From: Dyella choica | GTDB taxonomy: Bacteria > Pseudomonadota > Gammaproteobacteria > Xanthomonadales > Rhodanobacteraceae | Direction: 5' to 3' | Assembly: GCF_003977665.1 (NCBI RefSeq) | Contig: NZ_RYYV01000002.1 | Location: 124,001-188,000 of the forward strand | DNA: 64,000 nucleotides | In this document: positions 16,981-26,196 of the stretch, one piece after another | Position numbering within the stretch: the first letter of the stretch is position 1 | How the letters are laid out: every line of letters starts with the position of its first letter | Notes under the pieces: generated by a model | What the model was told of the DNA's origin: nothing | Seen by the model: the letters and a program-made list of their open reading frames with translations, nothing else | Databases searched by the model: none | Program-made: the position numbers and the translations under genes

Positions 16981-17760
16981 TTACTGCCCAGCCGCCGCCT
17001 CGATCACCCGTGCGACAGCCTGGGGATGAGACACCATCACCACGTGCGATGCGCCCTTGATGATCTCCACCTCCCTGGCATGTGCGCGGGTGGCCATGAA
17101 CGCCATCGCCTCCGGCGGAATGTTCTTGTCCGCGCTGCCGTAGATGTGCCAGGACGGCAACTGCTTCCACGCCGCTTCGCCACTCGTTTCGTCGAGCGCG
17201 GCCGCCGCCACCGGGCGCTGCGTCGCCGCCATCAATGCGGCCTGTGGTGCCGTGACATCGGCGGCGAATTGCGCATGGAACTTGTCCTGCAGGATGTAGA
17301 GATCCTTGCCGCCATCCGGCAGCGTCACCGCGGGAGCGAGCGCCTGCCCCAGCGTGCTGCCGGGAAACTTGGCGGCCAGTTCCGCCACGCTCTCGCCCCT
17401 ATCGGGCGCGAAGGCGCTGACGTACACCAGCGCCTTGACGTTCGGGCGGCCATTGGCCGCTTCGGTGATGACGCTGCCGCCGTACGAATGCCCGACCAGC
17501 ACTACCGACCCCTTCAGTTCGCCGACCAGGCTGGCAATGTATTGGCCATCGCTCTTCACGCCACGCAGCGGATTGGCGGCGGCAATCACGAAATAGCCGT
17601 CCTTGCGCAGGATCTTGATGACGTCGCTCCAGCTTGAGGCATCGGCGAAGGCGCCGTGCACCAGCACGATGTAGGGTTTGTCGGGCTTGCTCATCTGCGC
17701 GAACGCAGCACCGGTGGCCATGGCGGTGAGCATGGCCAGGCCAACGAAAAGTTTCTTCAT
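16981..17760 (-). CDS. Exported alpha/beta hydrolase
   Basis: Alpha/beta hydrolase of 259 residues with a cleavable signal peptide (about residues 1-21, ending AAFAQ), thus periplasmic or secreted. Motifs: VLVHGAFADASSW (oxyanion), GHSYGGSV with nucleophile Ser92, and a C-terminal His in KGASHVVMVSHP. It belongs to the plant-esterase/salicylate-esterase-like group widely found in proteobacteria. Start at 17760 is preceded by AAGGAGATC. Substrate unknown. Located 132 bases from the neighbouring hydrolase gene, on the same strand. Confidence 0.87.
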   Translation of the reverse strand: MKKLFVGLAMLTAMATGAAFAQMSKPDKPYIVLVHGAFADASSWSDVIKILRKDGYFVIAAANPLRGVKSDGQYIASLVGELKGSVVLVGHSYGGSVITEAANGRPNVKALVYVSAFAPDRGESVAELAAKFPGSTLGQALAPAVTLPDGGKDLYILQDKFHAQFAADVTAPQAALMAATQRPVAAAALDETSGEAAWKQLPSWHIYGSADKNIPPEAMAFMATRAHAREVEIIKGASHVVMVSHPQAVARVIEAAAGQ

Positions 17761-17853
17761 GAAGGATCTCCTTGTGGGGTGAGGATGGCTAGGGGACATA
17801 ACGGGTTAATGACATGGCAGGCGAAGCAGTTATCGCTCCCAGTCGGGATGGCT

Positions 17854-18891
17854 TCACAGGCGATCGGCGTCGAGCACTGCCTGGGTGAAGGCCTGCGGCG
17901 CTTCCTGCGGCAGGTTGTGGCCGATGCCGCCGGTGATGAGGCGGTATTCGTACTTGCCGTTGAAATGGCTGCGGTAACTTTCGGCGCTCGGATGCGGCGC
18001 ACCGTTGGCGTCGCCCTCCATGGTGATGGTCGGCACGGCGATCGCCGGGGAGCTGGCCAGTTGCTTCTCCAGCCCCGCGTACCGGGTCTGTCCTTCAGCC
18101 AGGCCAAGCCGCCAGCGATAGTTGTGAATGGCGATGGCAACCTGGTCAGGATTGTCCAGCGCAGCGGCGCTGCGCTCGAAGGTGGCGTCGTCGAAATGCC
18201 ACTGCGGTGAGGCGAGCTGCCAGATCAGCCTGGCGAACTCGTGCGTGTACTGCTGGTAGCCCAGGCGGCCGCGCTCGGTGGCGAAGTAGTACTGGTACCA
18301 CCATTGGTATTCGGCCTTCGGCGGCAACGGCTGCTTGCCGGATGCCTGGCTGCCGATCAGATAGCCGCTCACGGACACCAGCGCCTTCACCCGCTGCGGC
18401 CACAGCGCCGCGACAATATCCGCCGACCGCGCGCCCCAGTCGTAGCCGGCCAGTACCGCGCGCTGGATTCCGAGCGCATCCATGAAATCGATCAAGTCCT
18501 GGGCCAGTGCGGCCGGCTCGGCATCGCGCGGAGTGTTCGCGGAGAGGAAGCGCGTTGCACCATAGCCTCGCGCATAGGGGACGAGCACCCGATAACCTTT
18601 CGCCGCCAATGCCGGTGCGACGGCGTCGTAGCTGTGGATGTCGTAGGGCCAGCCATGCAGCAGGATCACCACCGGACCGTTGGCCGGACCGAGTTCGGCG
18701 TAGGCCACATCAAGTAAGCCGGCGTTGACGTGCTTCAAACCGCCGAGTGGAACGGGCGCCGCCGGGGCGTTCGCGTTCGATGCTGCCGCCTGCTGCGCGT
18801 GCGCCGCGTCGATTGCGCCGGCCTGGGTCGCGGCGATCGCGATAGCTGCCATGCCTAGCAAACGGCGGCTGTTTTTCGTCTGGTGGAACAT
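17854..18891 (-). CDS. Exported epoxide-hydrolase-like alpha/beta hydrolase
   Basis: Alpha/beta hydrolase of 345 residues with an N-terminal export signal (residues about 8-32, containing an RR pair and AHAQ end). The oxyanion motif is LLHGWPYDIHSYD and the nucleophile position in AGYDWGARSA is Asp151 rather than Ser, which marks epoxide hydrolases and haloalkane dehalogenases. The C-terminal IGHNLPQEAP supplies His. Start at 18891 is chosen because the upstream part of the frame overlaps and shadows the next gene. The Asp nucleophile is seen directly; which activity it has is not. Confidence 0.85.
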   Translation of the reverse strand: MFHQTKNSRRLLGMAAIAIAATQAGAIDAAHAQQAAASNANAPAAPVPLGGLKHVNAGLLDVAYAELGPANGPVVILLHGWPYDIHSYDAVAPALAAKGYRVLVPYARGYGATRFLSANTPRDAEPAALAQDLIDFMDALGIQRAVLAGYDWGARSADIVAALWPQRVKALVSVSGYLIGSQASGKQPLPPKAEYQWWYQYYFATERGRLGYQQYTHEFARLIWQLASPQWHFDDATFERSAAALDNPDQVAIAIHNYRWRLGLAEGQTRYAGLEKQLASSPAIAVPTITMEGDANGAPHPSAESYRSHFNGKYEYRLITGGIGHNLPQEAPQAFTQAVLDADRL

Positions 18892-18985
18892 CGCTTGTCT
18901 CCCGTGAGTCAACGATCTGTGGGGTGAGGCCGCTTCGATGTCCGCGGCTGGGGATCGCTTCATGCTGCGTCGGGCCGTGCCATCG

Positions 18986-20311
18986 CTATCGCCGGGCCGC
19001 ATCCGCTGCCTGCCGCAAGGGCTTGAAGGCCGCACGCAATTCTTCGGCGAACAGCTGCGGCTGCTCCCAAGCGGCGAAGTGCCCGCCCTTGGCGGCTTGG
19101 TGGAAGTAGTACAGCGACGGATAGGCCCGCTTGGCCCAGCTTTCCGGCGCACGGTAGATCTCGCCCGGAAATACGGTGATGGCTACCGGCACTTTGATCT
19201 GGTCGGTTTTCTGCGCCTGGGCGCTGAAGTTGTTGTTGTGGTTTTCCCAGTAGAAGCGGGACGAGGAGGCGCCGGTGTTGGTAAGCCAGTACAGCGTGAT
19301 GTCGTCGAGGATCTCGTCGCGGCCCAGCACGCGTTCCGGGTGACTGTCGCTATCGGTCCATTCGACCATCTTTTCGTACATCCAGGCAGCCAGGCCGCTG
19401 GGCGAATCGGCCAACGCATAGCCGATGGTTTGCGGGCGCGTCACCATCATCGCGCCATAGGCTGCATTCCTGCCGAAGAAAGTGCTCAGCGCGTTGTAGG
19501 CGCGTCGTTCTTCCACGGAGAGGCCGGCGGGGGCCGGATCGCCTGCGTTGATCGGCTTGACCAGTTCCGGCGGAATCGTGGCCGGCATGTTGAGATGAAT
19601 GCCAAGCAACCCCTTCGGCGCCTGCCGCGCCAGCGCGTCGGAGATCACCGAACCGTGGTCGCCGCCCTGTGACACGTAGTGCGTATAACCCAGGCGCTTC
19701 ATCAGCGTGTCCCAGGCGCGCGCCACGCGGTCGGGATTCCAGCCGCCGTCCGTCGGGCGCCCCGAGAAGCCGTAACCGGGAATGGCCGGAATCACGACAT
19801 CGAAGGCATCCTCAGCGCGGCCGCCGTAAGCCACCGGATCGGTGAGCGGGCCGATGGTCTTGATCCATTCCAGCGGCGAGCCCGGCCAGCCGTGCGTGAG
19901 GATCAGCGGCATCGCGTTCGGCTCGCGCGAGCGCACGTGGATGAACTGGATTTCCACGCCATCGATGGTGGTCACGAATTCAGGCAGCGCATTCAACTTC
20001 GTTTCCAGCCGGCGCCAGTCGTAGTCGTGTTCCCAATAGCGCACCAGTTCCTGCATGCGCGCCAGCTGGATGCCTTGGGATTCGTCACCGACCGTTTCCT
20101 TATCCGGCCAACGCGTGCGGGCAAGGCGATCGTGCAGGTCATCCAGTTGCGCCTGCGGGACGTGCACCTGGAACGGACGGATGCGGGTGTCGTCTTGGGC
20201 TGCGACGGGCGCCGCGGCGACCAGGCCGAGCATGGCGCTCAACGCAAGGCTGCATGCGAAGGCCACAGCGCGCCGGGCAAGCGGTTGCGCAGCGAGGGTC
20301 GAGTTGAACAT
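18986..20311 (-). CDS. Exported epoxide hydrolase with EHN domain
   Basis: Epoxide hydrolase of 441 residues. After a signal peptide (about residues 1-38, ending PVAAQ) comes an N-terminal EHN domain (IRPFQVHVPQAQLDDLHDRL, RWPD), then the alpha/beta hydrolase core with oxyanion HGWPGSPLEW, PGYGFSG, nucleophile Asp218 in GGDHGSV, and the catalytic His in KGGHFAAWEQP. This is the microsomal/juvenile-hormone epoxide hydrolase architecture, normally cytosolic; export here is notable. Start at 20311 begins with a proper signal sequence. Fourth member of the hydrolase run; a 530-base repeat-rich gap lies upstream. Confidence 0.9.
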   Translation of the reverse strand: MFNSTLAAQPLARRAVAFACSLALSAMLGLVAAAPVAAQDDTRIRPFQVHVPQAQLDDLHDRLARTRWPDKETVGDESQGIQLARMQELVRYWEHDYDWRRLETKLNALPEFVTTIDGVEIQFIHVRSREPNAMPLILTHGWPGSPLEWIKTIGPLTDPVAYGGRAEDAFDVVIPAIPGYGFSGRPTDGGWNPDRVARAWDTLMKRLGYTHYVSQGGDHGSVISDALARQAPKGLLGIHLNMPATIPPELVKPINAGDPAPAGLSVEERRAYNALSTFFGRNAAYGAMMVTRPQTIGYALADSPSGLAAWMYEKMVEWTDSDSHPERVLGRDEILDDITLYWLTNTGASSSRFYWENHNNNFSAQAQKTDQIKVPVAITVFPGEIYRAPESWAKRAYPSLYYFHQAAKGGHFAAWEQPQLFAEELRAAFKPLRQAADAARR

Positions 20312-20449
20312 GGTCAATCTCCGTTTGAGGGGGGCGTGCGATGCGGATCGACGTTGATGCGGGCGGCTTTGAATCGGGATGCGCCTCATCGCCATGTGCA
20401 TCGAGAATGACGGCGGAGCTGAGCCGTCGCCAGTTATGCGGTGTTAGCG

Positions 20450-20481
20450 ACTGTTAGCCATTGAGACTGTTAGCCATTGAG
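20450..20481. repeat. 16-bp tandem duplication
   Basis: Two exact, adjacent copies of ACTGTTAGCCATTGAG in the non-coding stretch upstream of the exported epoxide hydrolase. Confidence 0.85.
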
Positions 20482-20489
20482 CGACAAGC

Positions 20490-20760
20490 TCGTACAACCC
20501 CACCCCAACCCTCCCTTGCTTGCACCTGATTAAGAGCGTCGAGTCTCTGCTGCACGACAGGTAGTTCCCTCCCCTGCTTGCAGGGGAGGGCTAGGGTGGG
20601 GTTGCACGAGCTTGCTGCAGCGCTTGAGCTCACCGCGAGGTTGCTTCACCCCACCCCGGCCCTCCCCTACTACACGTAGGGGAGGGAGCAGATACACGCC
20701 CGCTGAGACACAGCGCTAATCAGGTGCTTGCAGGGGAGGGAGCCGTTGCCAGCCGCTCAC
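20490..20760. repeat. Composite GC-rich palindromic repeat patch
   Basis: Several copies of a module built from CCCCACC...CCCTCCCCTGC and its complement GCAGGGGAGGG...GGTGGGG, some with a CTACACGTAGGGGAGG variant, arranged in both orientations. Outer segments CCTGATTA and TAATCAGG are inverted copies about 200 bases apart, so the whole patch may fold as one element. A similar module occurs at 61862-61905 and a relative at 59505-59535. No coding frame is supported here. Confidence 0.7.
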
Positions 20761-20845
20761 TAGCAAGGTCTAACAGACGATAACTGGCTTCCTCCCCTGC
20801 TCCAGCCGACGCTGTGCCGGACCATTCGAGCCGGGAAACTGCTTC

Positions 20846-21457
20846 ATGTCACAGCCGTGCCACACGTTATCGATGGACAAGACGGCGCTGACCGTCGACG
20901 GGCTCGCGACATGGGCGGACAGCGCACGTGATGGCGAGGATCGAAGCTGCGAATCGCTGCTGCGCGCATCGAGGCCGTTGCTTGCGGCGTTTTTTGCGCG
21001 TCGCATCGGTTACGGCCAGGCAGATCTGGAAGACCTGGTACAGGAGACGTTGATGGCTGTCTATCTGCGTCACGCGCACTACGACCCTCGCCGTCCGTTT
21101 CGGGCGTGGCTGTTCGGCATCGCCAGACACAAGATGGTCGACTATTTTCGCAGCCACCGGACTCATCTGCCGATCGATCAGCTCGAAGACGTCTGTACGA
21201 CGGAAGCAGCCGAACGAGGGAACTCGGCTCGGCTGGATGTAGAGCGCCTGCTGCGCAGCTTGCCGGACAAGCAGGCGAATGCGATTCGCGATACGCAAAT
21301 CGCCGGACTCACTGCAGCGGAAACTGCCAGTCTGCGTGGCATGGGCGAATCGGACGTGCGCGTCTGCGTGCACCGCGGCGTGAAAGCGATGCGGCGATCC
21401 GCCGGTATCCGCCATGGCTGTCCCGGGAAAGCTTTCGATAGACGCGAAAAGCCCTAA
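20846..21457 (+). CDS. ECF-type RNA polymerase sigma factor
   Basis: Sigma-70 family factor of up to 203 residues with only regions 2 and 4. Region 2 is visible in LEDLVQETLMAVYLRHAHY and FRAWLFGIARHKMVDYFR; region 4 in LLRSLPDKQANAIRDTQIAGLTAAETA and VHRGVKAMRR. This resembles the ECF group whose members are paired with a DUF1109/NrsF membrane anti-sigma, but no anti-sigma gene is adjacent: the next gene is an SDR-like gene. The ATG at 20873 (MDKTAL) is an alternative start. Control and regulon are unknown. Confidence 0.88.
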   Translation: MSQPCHTLSMDKTALTVDGLATWADSARDGEDRSCESLLRASRPLLAAFFARRIGYGQADLEDLVQETLMAVYLRHAHYDPRRPFRAWLFGIARHKMVDYFRSHRTHLPIDQLEDVCTTEAAERGNSARLDVERLLRSLPDKQANAIRDTQIAGLTAAETASLRGMGESDVRVCVHRGVKAMRRSAGIRHGCPGKAFDRREKP

Positions 21458-21498
21458 AGGAGCGGCAGCCTTGTTTTTTGCGCACCGCTCCCTCTTGC

Positions 21499-21625
21499 CT
21501 CAGGTCATTCCAGCGAAGGCTGGAATCCAGTCTAAATACGCGTCCGGAGGACACGAAAACAGGTTTGGAGTGCTTCGCACCCCGTACTAAAACTGGATTC
21601 CAGCTTTCGCTGGAATGACGCTGAG
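21499..21625. repeat. MITE-like element with 33-34-bp terminal inverted repeats
   Basis: The left arm beginning CTCAGGTCATTCCAGCGAAG and the right arm ending CTTTCGCTGGAATGACGCTGAG are near-perfect inverted copies (one indel and one mismatch over about 33 bases) around a 60-base centre. Each arm is itself a small palindrome of the GTCATTCC type seen at 5579-5606. The element is non-coding and lies between the sigma factor and an SDR-like gene. Confidence 0.75.
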
Positions 21626-21704
21626 GTACTAGGAAGCCCTACCGGCAAGTATCGAGCTTTCCCCGGACATCAACGCAGTATCCGCTTACGACCAAAGAAC
21701 GCAC

Positions 21705-22457
21705 ATGAACCATGCAACTGATGAAAGGGAAAACCGCACTGCACGCAGGGTCGTGCTCGTCTTCGGCGGCTCGCGCAGTGTCGATGCCGCGATAGTCGAT
21801 CGCCTCGCGGGCGAAGGCTTCGCGGTAGCGCGTGTCTGTATCGCCAGGCGTAGCCGGGGGCACGAGCAGCACTCATACAACACCGCCTCGAACGAAGCGG
21901 TCACGATCATTGAGGTAGACGACACGCAAGGGGGTTGGATTCCCGACGTGATTGCGCGCACCGTCACGCAGCTCGGCCCGCCGCATGCGGTGGTGATCCA
22001 TGCAGGGCTGTTGCAGTTTGCCTCCAGCGCGGCGGTAAAACTGGACGACCTGGAACTGCGACTGGGCAGCCACGTGCATCGCGTGTACGAGGTTATCCAG
22101 CGCGTAGCGACGCATATGCATGATGGTGGCCGTATCGTGACGGTTGCCGCGAGCGCCACTGAATGGAACGGCGCGACGGCCGCCGTGCTTTCCATGGCGC
22201 GGGCCGCCGTCGCCGCCCTGGTCAAGGGACTGGCACTGGACCTCGCCGCCCGGCGCATCGTGGTCAACAACATCCAGCCCGGTCCCATCGATACGGACAT
22301 GGCCAGTGAGTACGCGCCGCATCTGGACGGCCGCATTCCGCTGGGCTGGGTGGGCAAGCCGCATGAGATCGCCTCGCTCGTGGCCTATCTGGCCGGCGAA
22401 GCCAGCGGTTCGATGACCGGGGCAAGCATCACGATCGACGGTGGCTTTGCACTCTGA
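21705..22457 (+). CDS. SDR-fold protein with degenerate active site
   Basis: Short-chain dehydrogenase-like protein of 250 residues. The fold is clear from the C-terminal NNIQPGPIDTDM and from SMTGASITIDGGFAL. The nucleotide-binding motif is altered to GGSRSVDAA, the NNAG motif is replaced by HAGLLQF, and where the catalytic YxxxK should be the protein reads VLSMARAAV, so Tyr and Lys are missing. The N-terminus also differs from its paralogues in the window. Catalysis by the normal SDR mechanism is therefore unlikely; it may bind NAD(P) or act as a regulator. Start is supported weakly by AAAGAACGC. Confidence 0.82.
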   Translation: MNHATDERENRTARRVVLVFGGSRSVDAAIVDRLAGEGFAVARVCIARRSRGHEQHSYNTASNEAVTIIEVDDTQGGWIPDVIARTVTQLGPPHAVVIHAGLLQFASSAAVKLDDLELRLGSHVHRVYEVIQRVATHMHDGGRIVTVAASATEWNGATAAVLSMARAAVAALVKGLALDLAARRIVVNNIQPGPIDTDMASEYAPHLDGRIPLGWVGKPHEIASLVAYLAGEASGSMTGASITIDGGFAL

Positions 22458-22554
22458 GTCGGCTTGCTCTTGCGCTGCCTTCCCCTACCCGCTTATACGC
22501 GTCCAAGAGGTCATCGATGAAGACCTGCCTTGCGAATGCACACCAGTAGAACAG

Positions 22555-25458
22555 CTATGCGCTGTCGAGAGCCACGGCGGCAATGCTGGTCAACAGCGCC
22601 TCCAGGGTGCGCACGTCCTTGGTGTCGAAGCCCTCCGTCACGGACTTGCGATAGGACTGCGCCAGCGCCACGGCTTCGGATGTCCTGCCCTGCTTCAACC
22701 AGAGCTTCGCCAGGTCGATGGCGGCGCGCAGGCTCCAGGCGCGGGAATCCTGGCGCTCGCTCAATGCCAGCGCTTCCTGCAGCAGGCTTTCCACCACGTC
22801 GCCATGAGCACCAAGCGAACCGGTCGCGCTCGCCTTGAGCCGCAACAGTTCCGGCAAGGCGAAGATGTCGCCGCCTTGCTTGCAGTGCTCGATCGTGGTG
22901 TTGACCAGGGTCAAGGCTTCCGCGTTGCGCCCGCTCAGCGTAAGTCCCTCGGCCAGGGACACTTCGAACGAGGTGGTAAGCAGTTCGTAGCGCAAGGATT
23001 TGAGGTTCGCCAGGCTTTCGCCCAGCCACTGGACTGCCTCATTCGGGCAGCCCTCCTCGATCGCGATGACGCCCTTGAATCCCTGGATGGCGGCCATGTA
23101 AGGCCGGAACAGGTTGGATTGCGCCAGTTGGGCGAGCAACGCGACATTGGCGTGCGCTTTGTCGAGGTCACCGGTCCAGGTGTACACGTTGAGCGACCAG
23201 ATAAGCGCAATGCAGCGCGTTACCGGATGATCCAGTGCCTTGGCTTCCTTGTGCGCCTGTTCCACCCAGCGCCGCGCCTGGTCGGGGTAGCCGCGAAGCC
23301 ACAGCGCCCGCGCCAGCGCGATGAACGAGCGATTGCGGTGATCGAAGCCGTAATAGATGGTGCGGCTGCGCTCGGACGGCAGGCTGTTGCGCAGCGCCGT
23401 TTCCAGCTCCTTGCACGCAGCAGCCTGGTTGCCGACCAGCAGGTGGGTGACACCTACCAGCGATGATGCCACCGCAATGGCTTCGGGCTGGCCAATCGCC
23501 TGGCCCACCTCAAGGGCCTGCTGCGCCCACACGGTCGAGGTTGAATAATCGCCGATGCGCTCGTCGTAGATCTGCAGGCGTCCGAGAATGCGCAGCTGGC
23601 TCCAGTGATCGCCCAGCGCCACGGCGATGTCCAGTGCACGCTTGAGGGCCATCCCGGCGGCCTCGGTGTTGCCGCGCGTGAACATCAGCACGAGCCCCAT
23701 CGCGGCCTGCAACTCCAATTCGATCGCCGTAGCCAAGTGGCGCTCGTCGAGCCATGCAGTGGCGCGTTCGCACCAGTTGCGGCACTCCACCATCAACGAG
23801 TATTGCAGGTAGAGCTGCGCACTGGCCGCAGCCAACGGCACAGCAACGCCGGCATCGCCGGTTGGGCCGAAACTCCATTCCAAGGCGGTGCGCACGTTGC
23901 CAAGCTGGCGTGTCAGCCGGCTGGCATGCTCGAACACTTCTTCGGGCGACTCGCCCAGATTCGATAGCAGCTTCAGGTAGAACGCCGCGTGCCGAAACGC
24001 AGTCTGGCGCATTTCCTCCTCGCCGCGCTCCCGCAGTTTTTCCTTGCTGTAGGCACGCGTCATTTCCAGCAGACGGTAGGCGCCCGGTTCGGCCTGATCC
24101 AAGGACACCAAGCCCTTCGCAACCAGCCCGTCCAAGGTGACGATGGCCGTAAGCGGATCAAGCTTGGCATCGGCAACCACGTGGGCGGCGGCGTCCAGCG
24201 AGAACGGGCCGACGAAAGCTGAGAGGCGATCGAAGCTCAGCCGCTCGGTCGTCGATAGCAACCCGTAGCTCCAGTCCAGCGTGGCGCGCAGGGTCTGCTG
24301 GCGCGGAAGCGCGGTGCGGCGCCCCGACCAACCCAGGCTCAAGCCTTCCCCCAGCAAGGCATGCGTTGCGGCCACGCCGTGAGCCGCCACGCGCAATGCT
24401 GCCAGTTCGATCGGCAACGCGATGCCCTCCAGCCGCTGGCACATATCGGCCACCAGGCTTACCTCCCGCTCCTCCAGCTTGAGCGAGGCGTTGCCGGCAG
24501 TGGCGCGCCGAATGAACAGCTCGATGGCCGGGTATTGCAACAGCTGTTGCGCCGACAGGCCGTCCAGCTCGCGTGGAAAATCCAGGGAGCCCAGCCAATG
24601 CACGTGTTCGCCCAGCGCGCGCAACGGCTCGCGGCTGGTGGCCAGCACGCATACGCGCGGCGCGTGTTCACGGATCTGCTCGACGATGCCGGACACCGCG
24701 TCGATCAGATGCTCGCAATTGTCGATGATCAGCAGCAAGGCTTGCCCGGCGATGTGGGCGAGCAGTACGAACATCGGATCGTCGGTCTGCACCGCAATGC
24801 CCAGGGCGCCCGCCAGGGCATAAGGCACCAGGGCCGCATCCTCGACTTGGGCAAGATCCACGAAGCGCACGGTCGTCTCGCCGGCGCCGGCGATGCGATG
24901 GCCTACGTCGATCGCCAGGCTGGTCTTGCCCACGCCGCCGGTACCGACAATGGTGAACAGCTTCGGCTCGGACAGGCATGCGACCAGCAGGCGCGCATCC
25001 GCGTCGCGGCCGATCAGCTTCGTTCTCAGCGGCAGACTGCAGGCACCCGACGGGCGCTTGGGAACCATTGCCGCCATCGGTGTCCAGCCGCCTGCGCCCT
25101 CTTCCACCGGCAACGCTTCGGTCGGCGCGACAAAGGCATAGCCCACGCCGACCTGGGTGGAGACGTATCGATCGCCGTTTTCGCCGTCACCGAGGATCTT
25201 GCGCAGGCCCGCCATATGAAAGCGCAGGCTGCCCTCTTCGACAATGATGTCCGGCCACACGCGCTTGAGCAGCTCGCGCTTGGAAATGACCCGGCCGGGC
25301 CGCTGGACCAGCGCGATCAGCAGGTCCAGCGCGCGGCCACCGATGTCTACCGGGGCGCCATCACGCAACAGCAATCGCTTGCGTGGCACGAGGCAGAACG
25401 GACCAAACAGGATCCGCGCGGCGCTGCCGCTTAGTGGTTCGTTGGATACGGACTCCAC
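22555..25458 (-). CDS. Winged-helix / ATPase / TPR transcriptional regulator
   Basis: Large single-component regulator of 967 residues. An OmpR-type winged helix lies at about residues 15-112 (GGRALDLLIALVQRPGRVISKRELL, FHMAGLRKIL, YVSTQVGVGYAF). It is followed by an NB-ARC/AAA-like ATPase with P-loop GTGGVGKTS (172-180) and a Walker B-like segment LLLIIDNCEH, and then TPR-like helical repeats to the C-terminus. This architecture is a signal-transduction ATPase (CadC-like DNA-binding end). ATP hydrolysis and TPR-mediated ligand or protein binding probably gate DNA binding. It stands between a degenerate SDR gene and a response-regulator gene; targets are unknown. Confidence 0.9.
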   Translation of the reverse strand: MESVSNEPLSGSAARILFGPFCLVPRKRLLLRDGAPVDIGGRALDLLIALVQRPGRVISKRELLKRVWPDIIVEEGSLRFHMAGLRKILGDGENGDRYVSTQVGVGYAFVAPTEALPVEEGAGGWTPMAAMVPKRPSGACSLPLRTKLIGRDADARLLVACLSEPKLFTIVGTGGVGKTSLAIDVGHRIAGAGETTVRFVDLAQVEDAALVPYALAGALGIAVQTDDPMFVLLAHIAGQALLLIIDNCEHLIDAVSGIVEQIREHAPRVCVLATSREPLRALGEHVHWLGSLDFPRELDGLSAQQLLQYPAIELFIRRATAGNASLKLEEREVSLVADMCQRLEGIALPIELAALRVAAHGVAATHALLGEGLSLGWSGRRTALPRQQTLRATLDWSYGLLSTTERLSFDRLSAFVGPFSLDAAAHVVADAKLDPLTAIVTLDGLVAKGLVSLDQAEPGAYRLLEMTRAYSKEKLRERGEEEMRQTAFRHAAFYLKLLSNLGESPEEVFEHASRLTRQLGNVRTALEWSFGPTGDAGVAVPLAAASAQLYLQYSLMVECRNWCERATAWLDERHLATAIELELQAAMGLVLMFTRGNTEAAGMALKRALDIAVALGDHWSQLRILGRLQIYDERIGDYSTSTVWAQQALEVGQAIGQPEAIAVASSLVGVTHLLVGNQAAACKELETALRNSLPSERSRTIYYGFDHRNRSFIALARALWLRGYPDQARRWVEQAHKEAKALDHPVTRCIALIWSLNVYTWTGDLDKAHANVALLAQLAQSNLFRPYMAAIQGFKGVIAIEEGCPNEAVQWLGESLANLKSLRYELLTTSFEVSLAEGLTLSGRNAEALTLVNTTIEHCKQGGDIFALPELLRLKASATGSLGAHGDVVESLLQEALALSERQDSRAWSLRAAIDLAKLWLKQGRTSEAVALAQSYRKSVTEGFDTKDVRTLEALLTSIAAVALDSA

Positions 25459-25533
25459 GATGTTCTTCCCAATCTTGCTACACGGCCACGCGGCCCGCAG
25501 GCTTCGCCCAATTCCACTTGTGTTGAGGATGGC

Positions 25534-26196
25534 CTACTGATCGAGGAAGCCCCGCTGCATGGCGATCGTGACCGCATGCGTGCGGTCCTCGGCCCCCAGC
25601 TTGCCCATGATGTTTCGCATGCGGGATTTGACCGTGTCTTCGGAAATGTTCAGCGTCTGCCCAATGGCCCGGTTGCTCTGTCCCATGGCGGCCAGACGTA
25701 GCACGCTCAGCTCGCGCGGCGTCAGGCTTTCACAGCCGGCATGCCTGGCCATTTCGCTGGCCACGCCCGGATCGACGATCGGCTTGCCGCTCACGGCGGA
25801 GCGAATGGCCTGGACGACATCGGCAAGTTCCGCAGCCTTGAGCAGATAGGAGGAAGCTCCGAGGGTGAGTGCGCGCATCACGCGTGCATCGCCCGCGTAA
25901 GTCGTCAACACGATGATCAGCGCGGCAGGAAATTGCTTGCGGATGGTGGCGATGGCCTCAAGCCCGTCGACGCGGGGCATTTGCAGGTCGATCAGCAGCA
26001 CGTCCGGCTCGAACTGCCGGAACAGCTCGATGGCTTGCCTGCCGTCCGCGGCTTGGCCGATCACTTGCATGTCCGCTTCGGCGTCGATCGCATCTGCGAG
26101 GCCATGGCGCATGGCCGGATGGTCATCGGCGATGAGCACGCGTAGGCGGTTCGGCTGGCGGTCCGAAGGGTTCACGGAAAAAGGGGGGTGAGTCAT
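25534..26196 (-). CDS. NarL/FixJ-type response regulator
   Basis: Response regulator of 220 residues. The receiver has the acidic pair DD at 24-25, phosphoacceptor Asp70 in VLLIDLQMPRVDG and the usual Lys in YLLKAAEL. The C-terminal LuxR-type helix-turn-helix reads LTPRELSVLRLAAMGQSNRAI followed by TLNISEDTVKSRM. It is divergent from the sensor kinase gene at 26467, the expected partner, with about 270 bases between them. Such pairs are often autoregulated from the shared intergenic region. Confidence 0.92.
   Translation of the reverse strand: MTHPPFSVNPSDRQPNRLRVLIADDHPAMRHGLADAIDAEADMQVIGQAADGRQAIELFRQFEPDVLLIDLQMPRVDGLEAIATIRKQFPAALIIVLTTYAGDARVMRALTLGASSYLLKAAELADVVQAIRSAVSGKPIVDPGVASEMARHAGCESLTPRELSVLRLAAMGQSNRAIGQTLNISEDTVKSRMRNIMGKLGAEDRTHAVTIAMQRGFLDQ

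Noticed and set aside
20490-20760. Possible CRISPR array from repeated GC-rich units
   Set aside because: Copies are in both orientations, of variable length, without regular spacers, and no cas genes are near.
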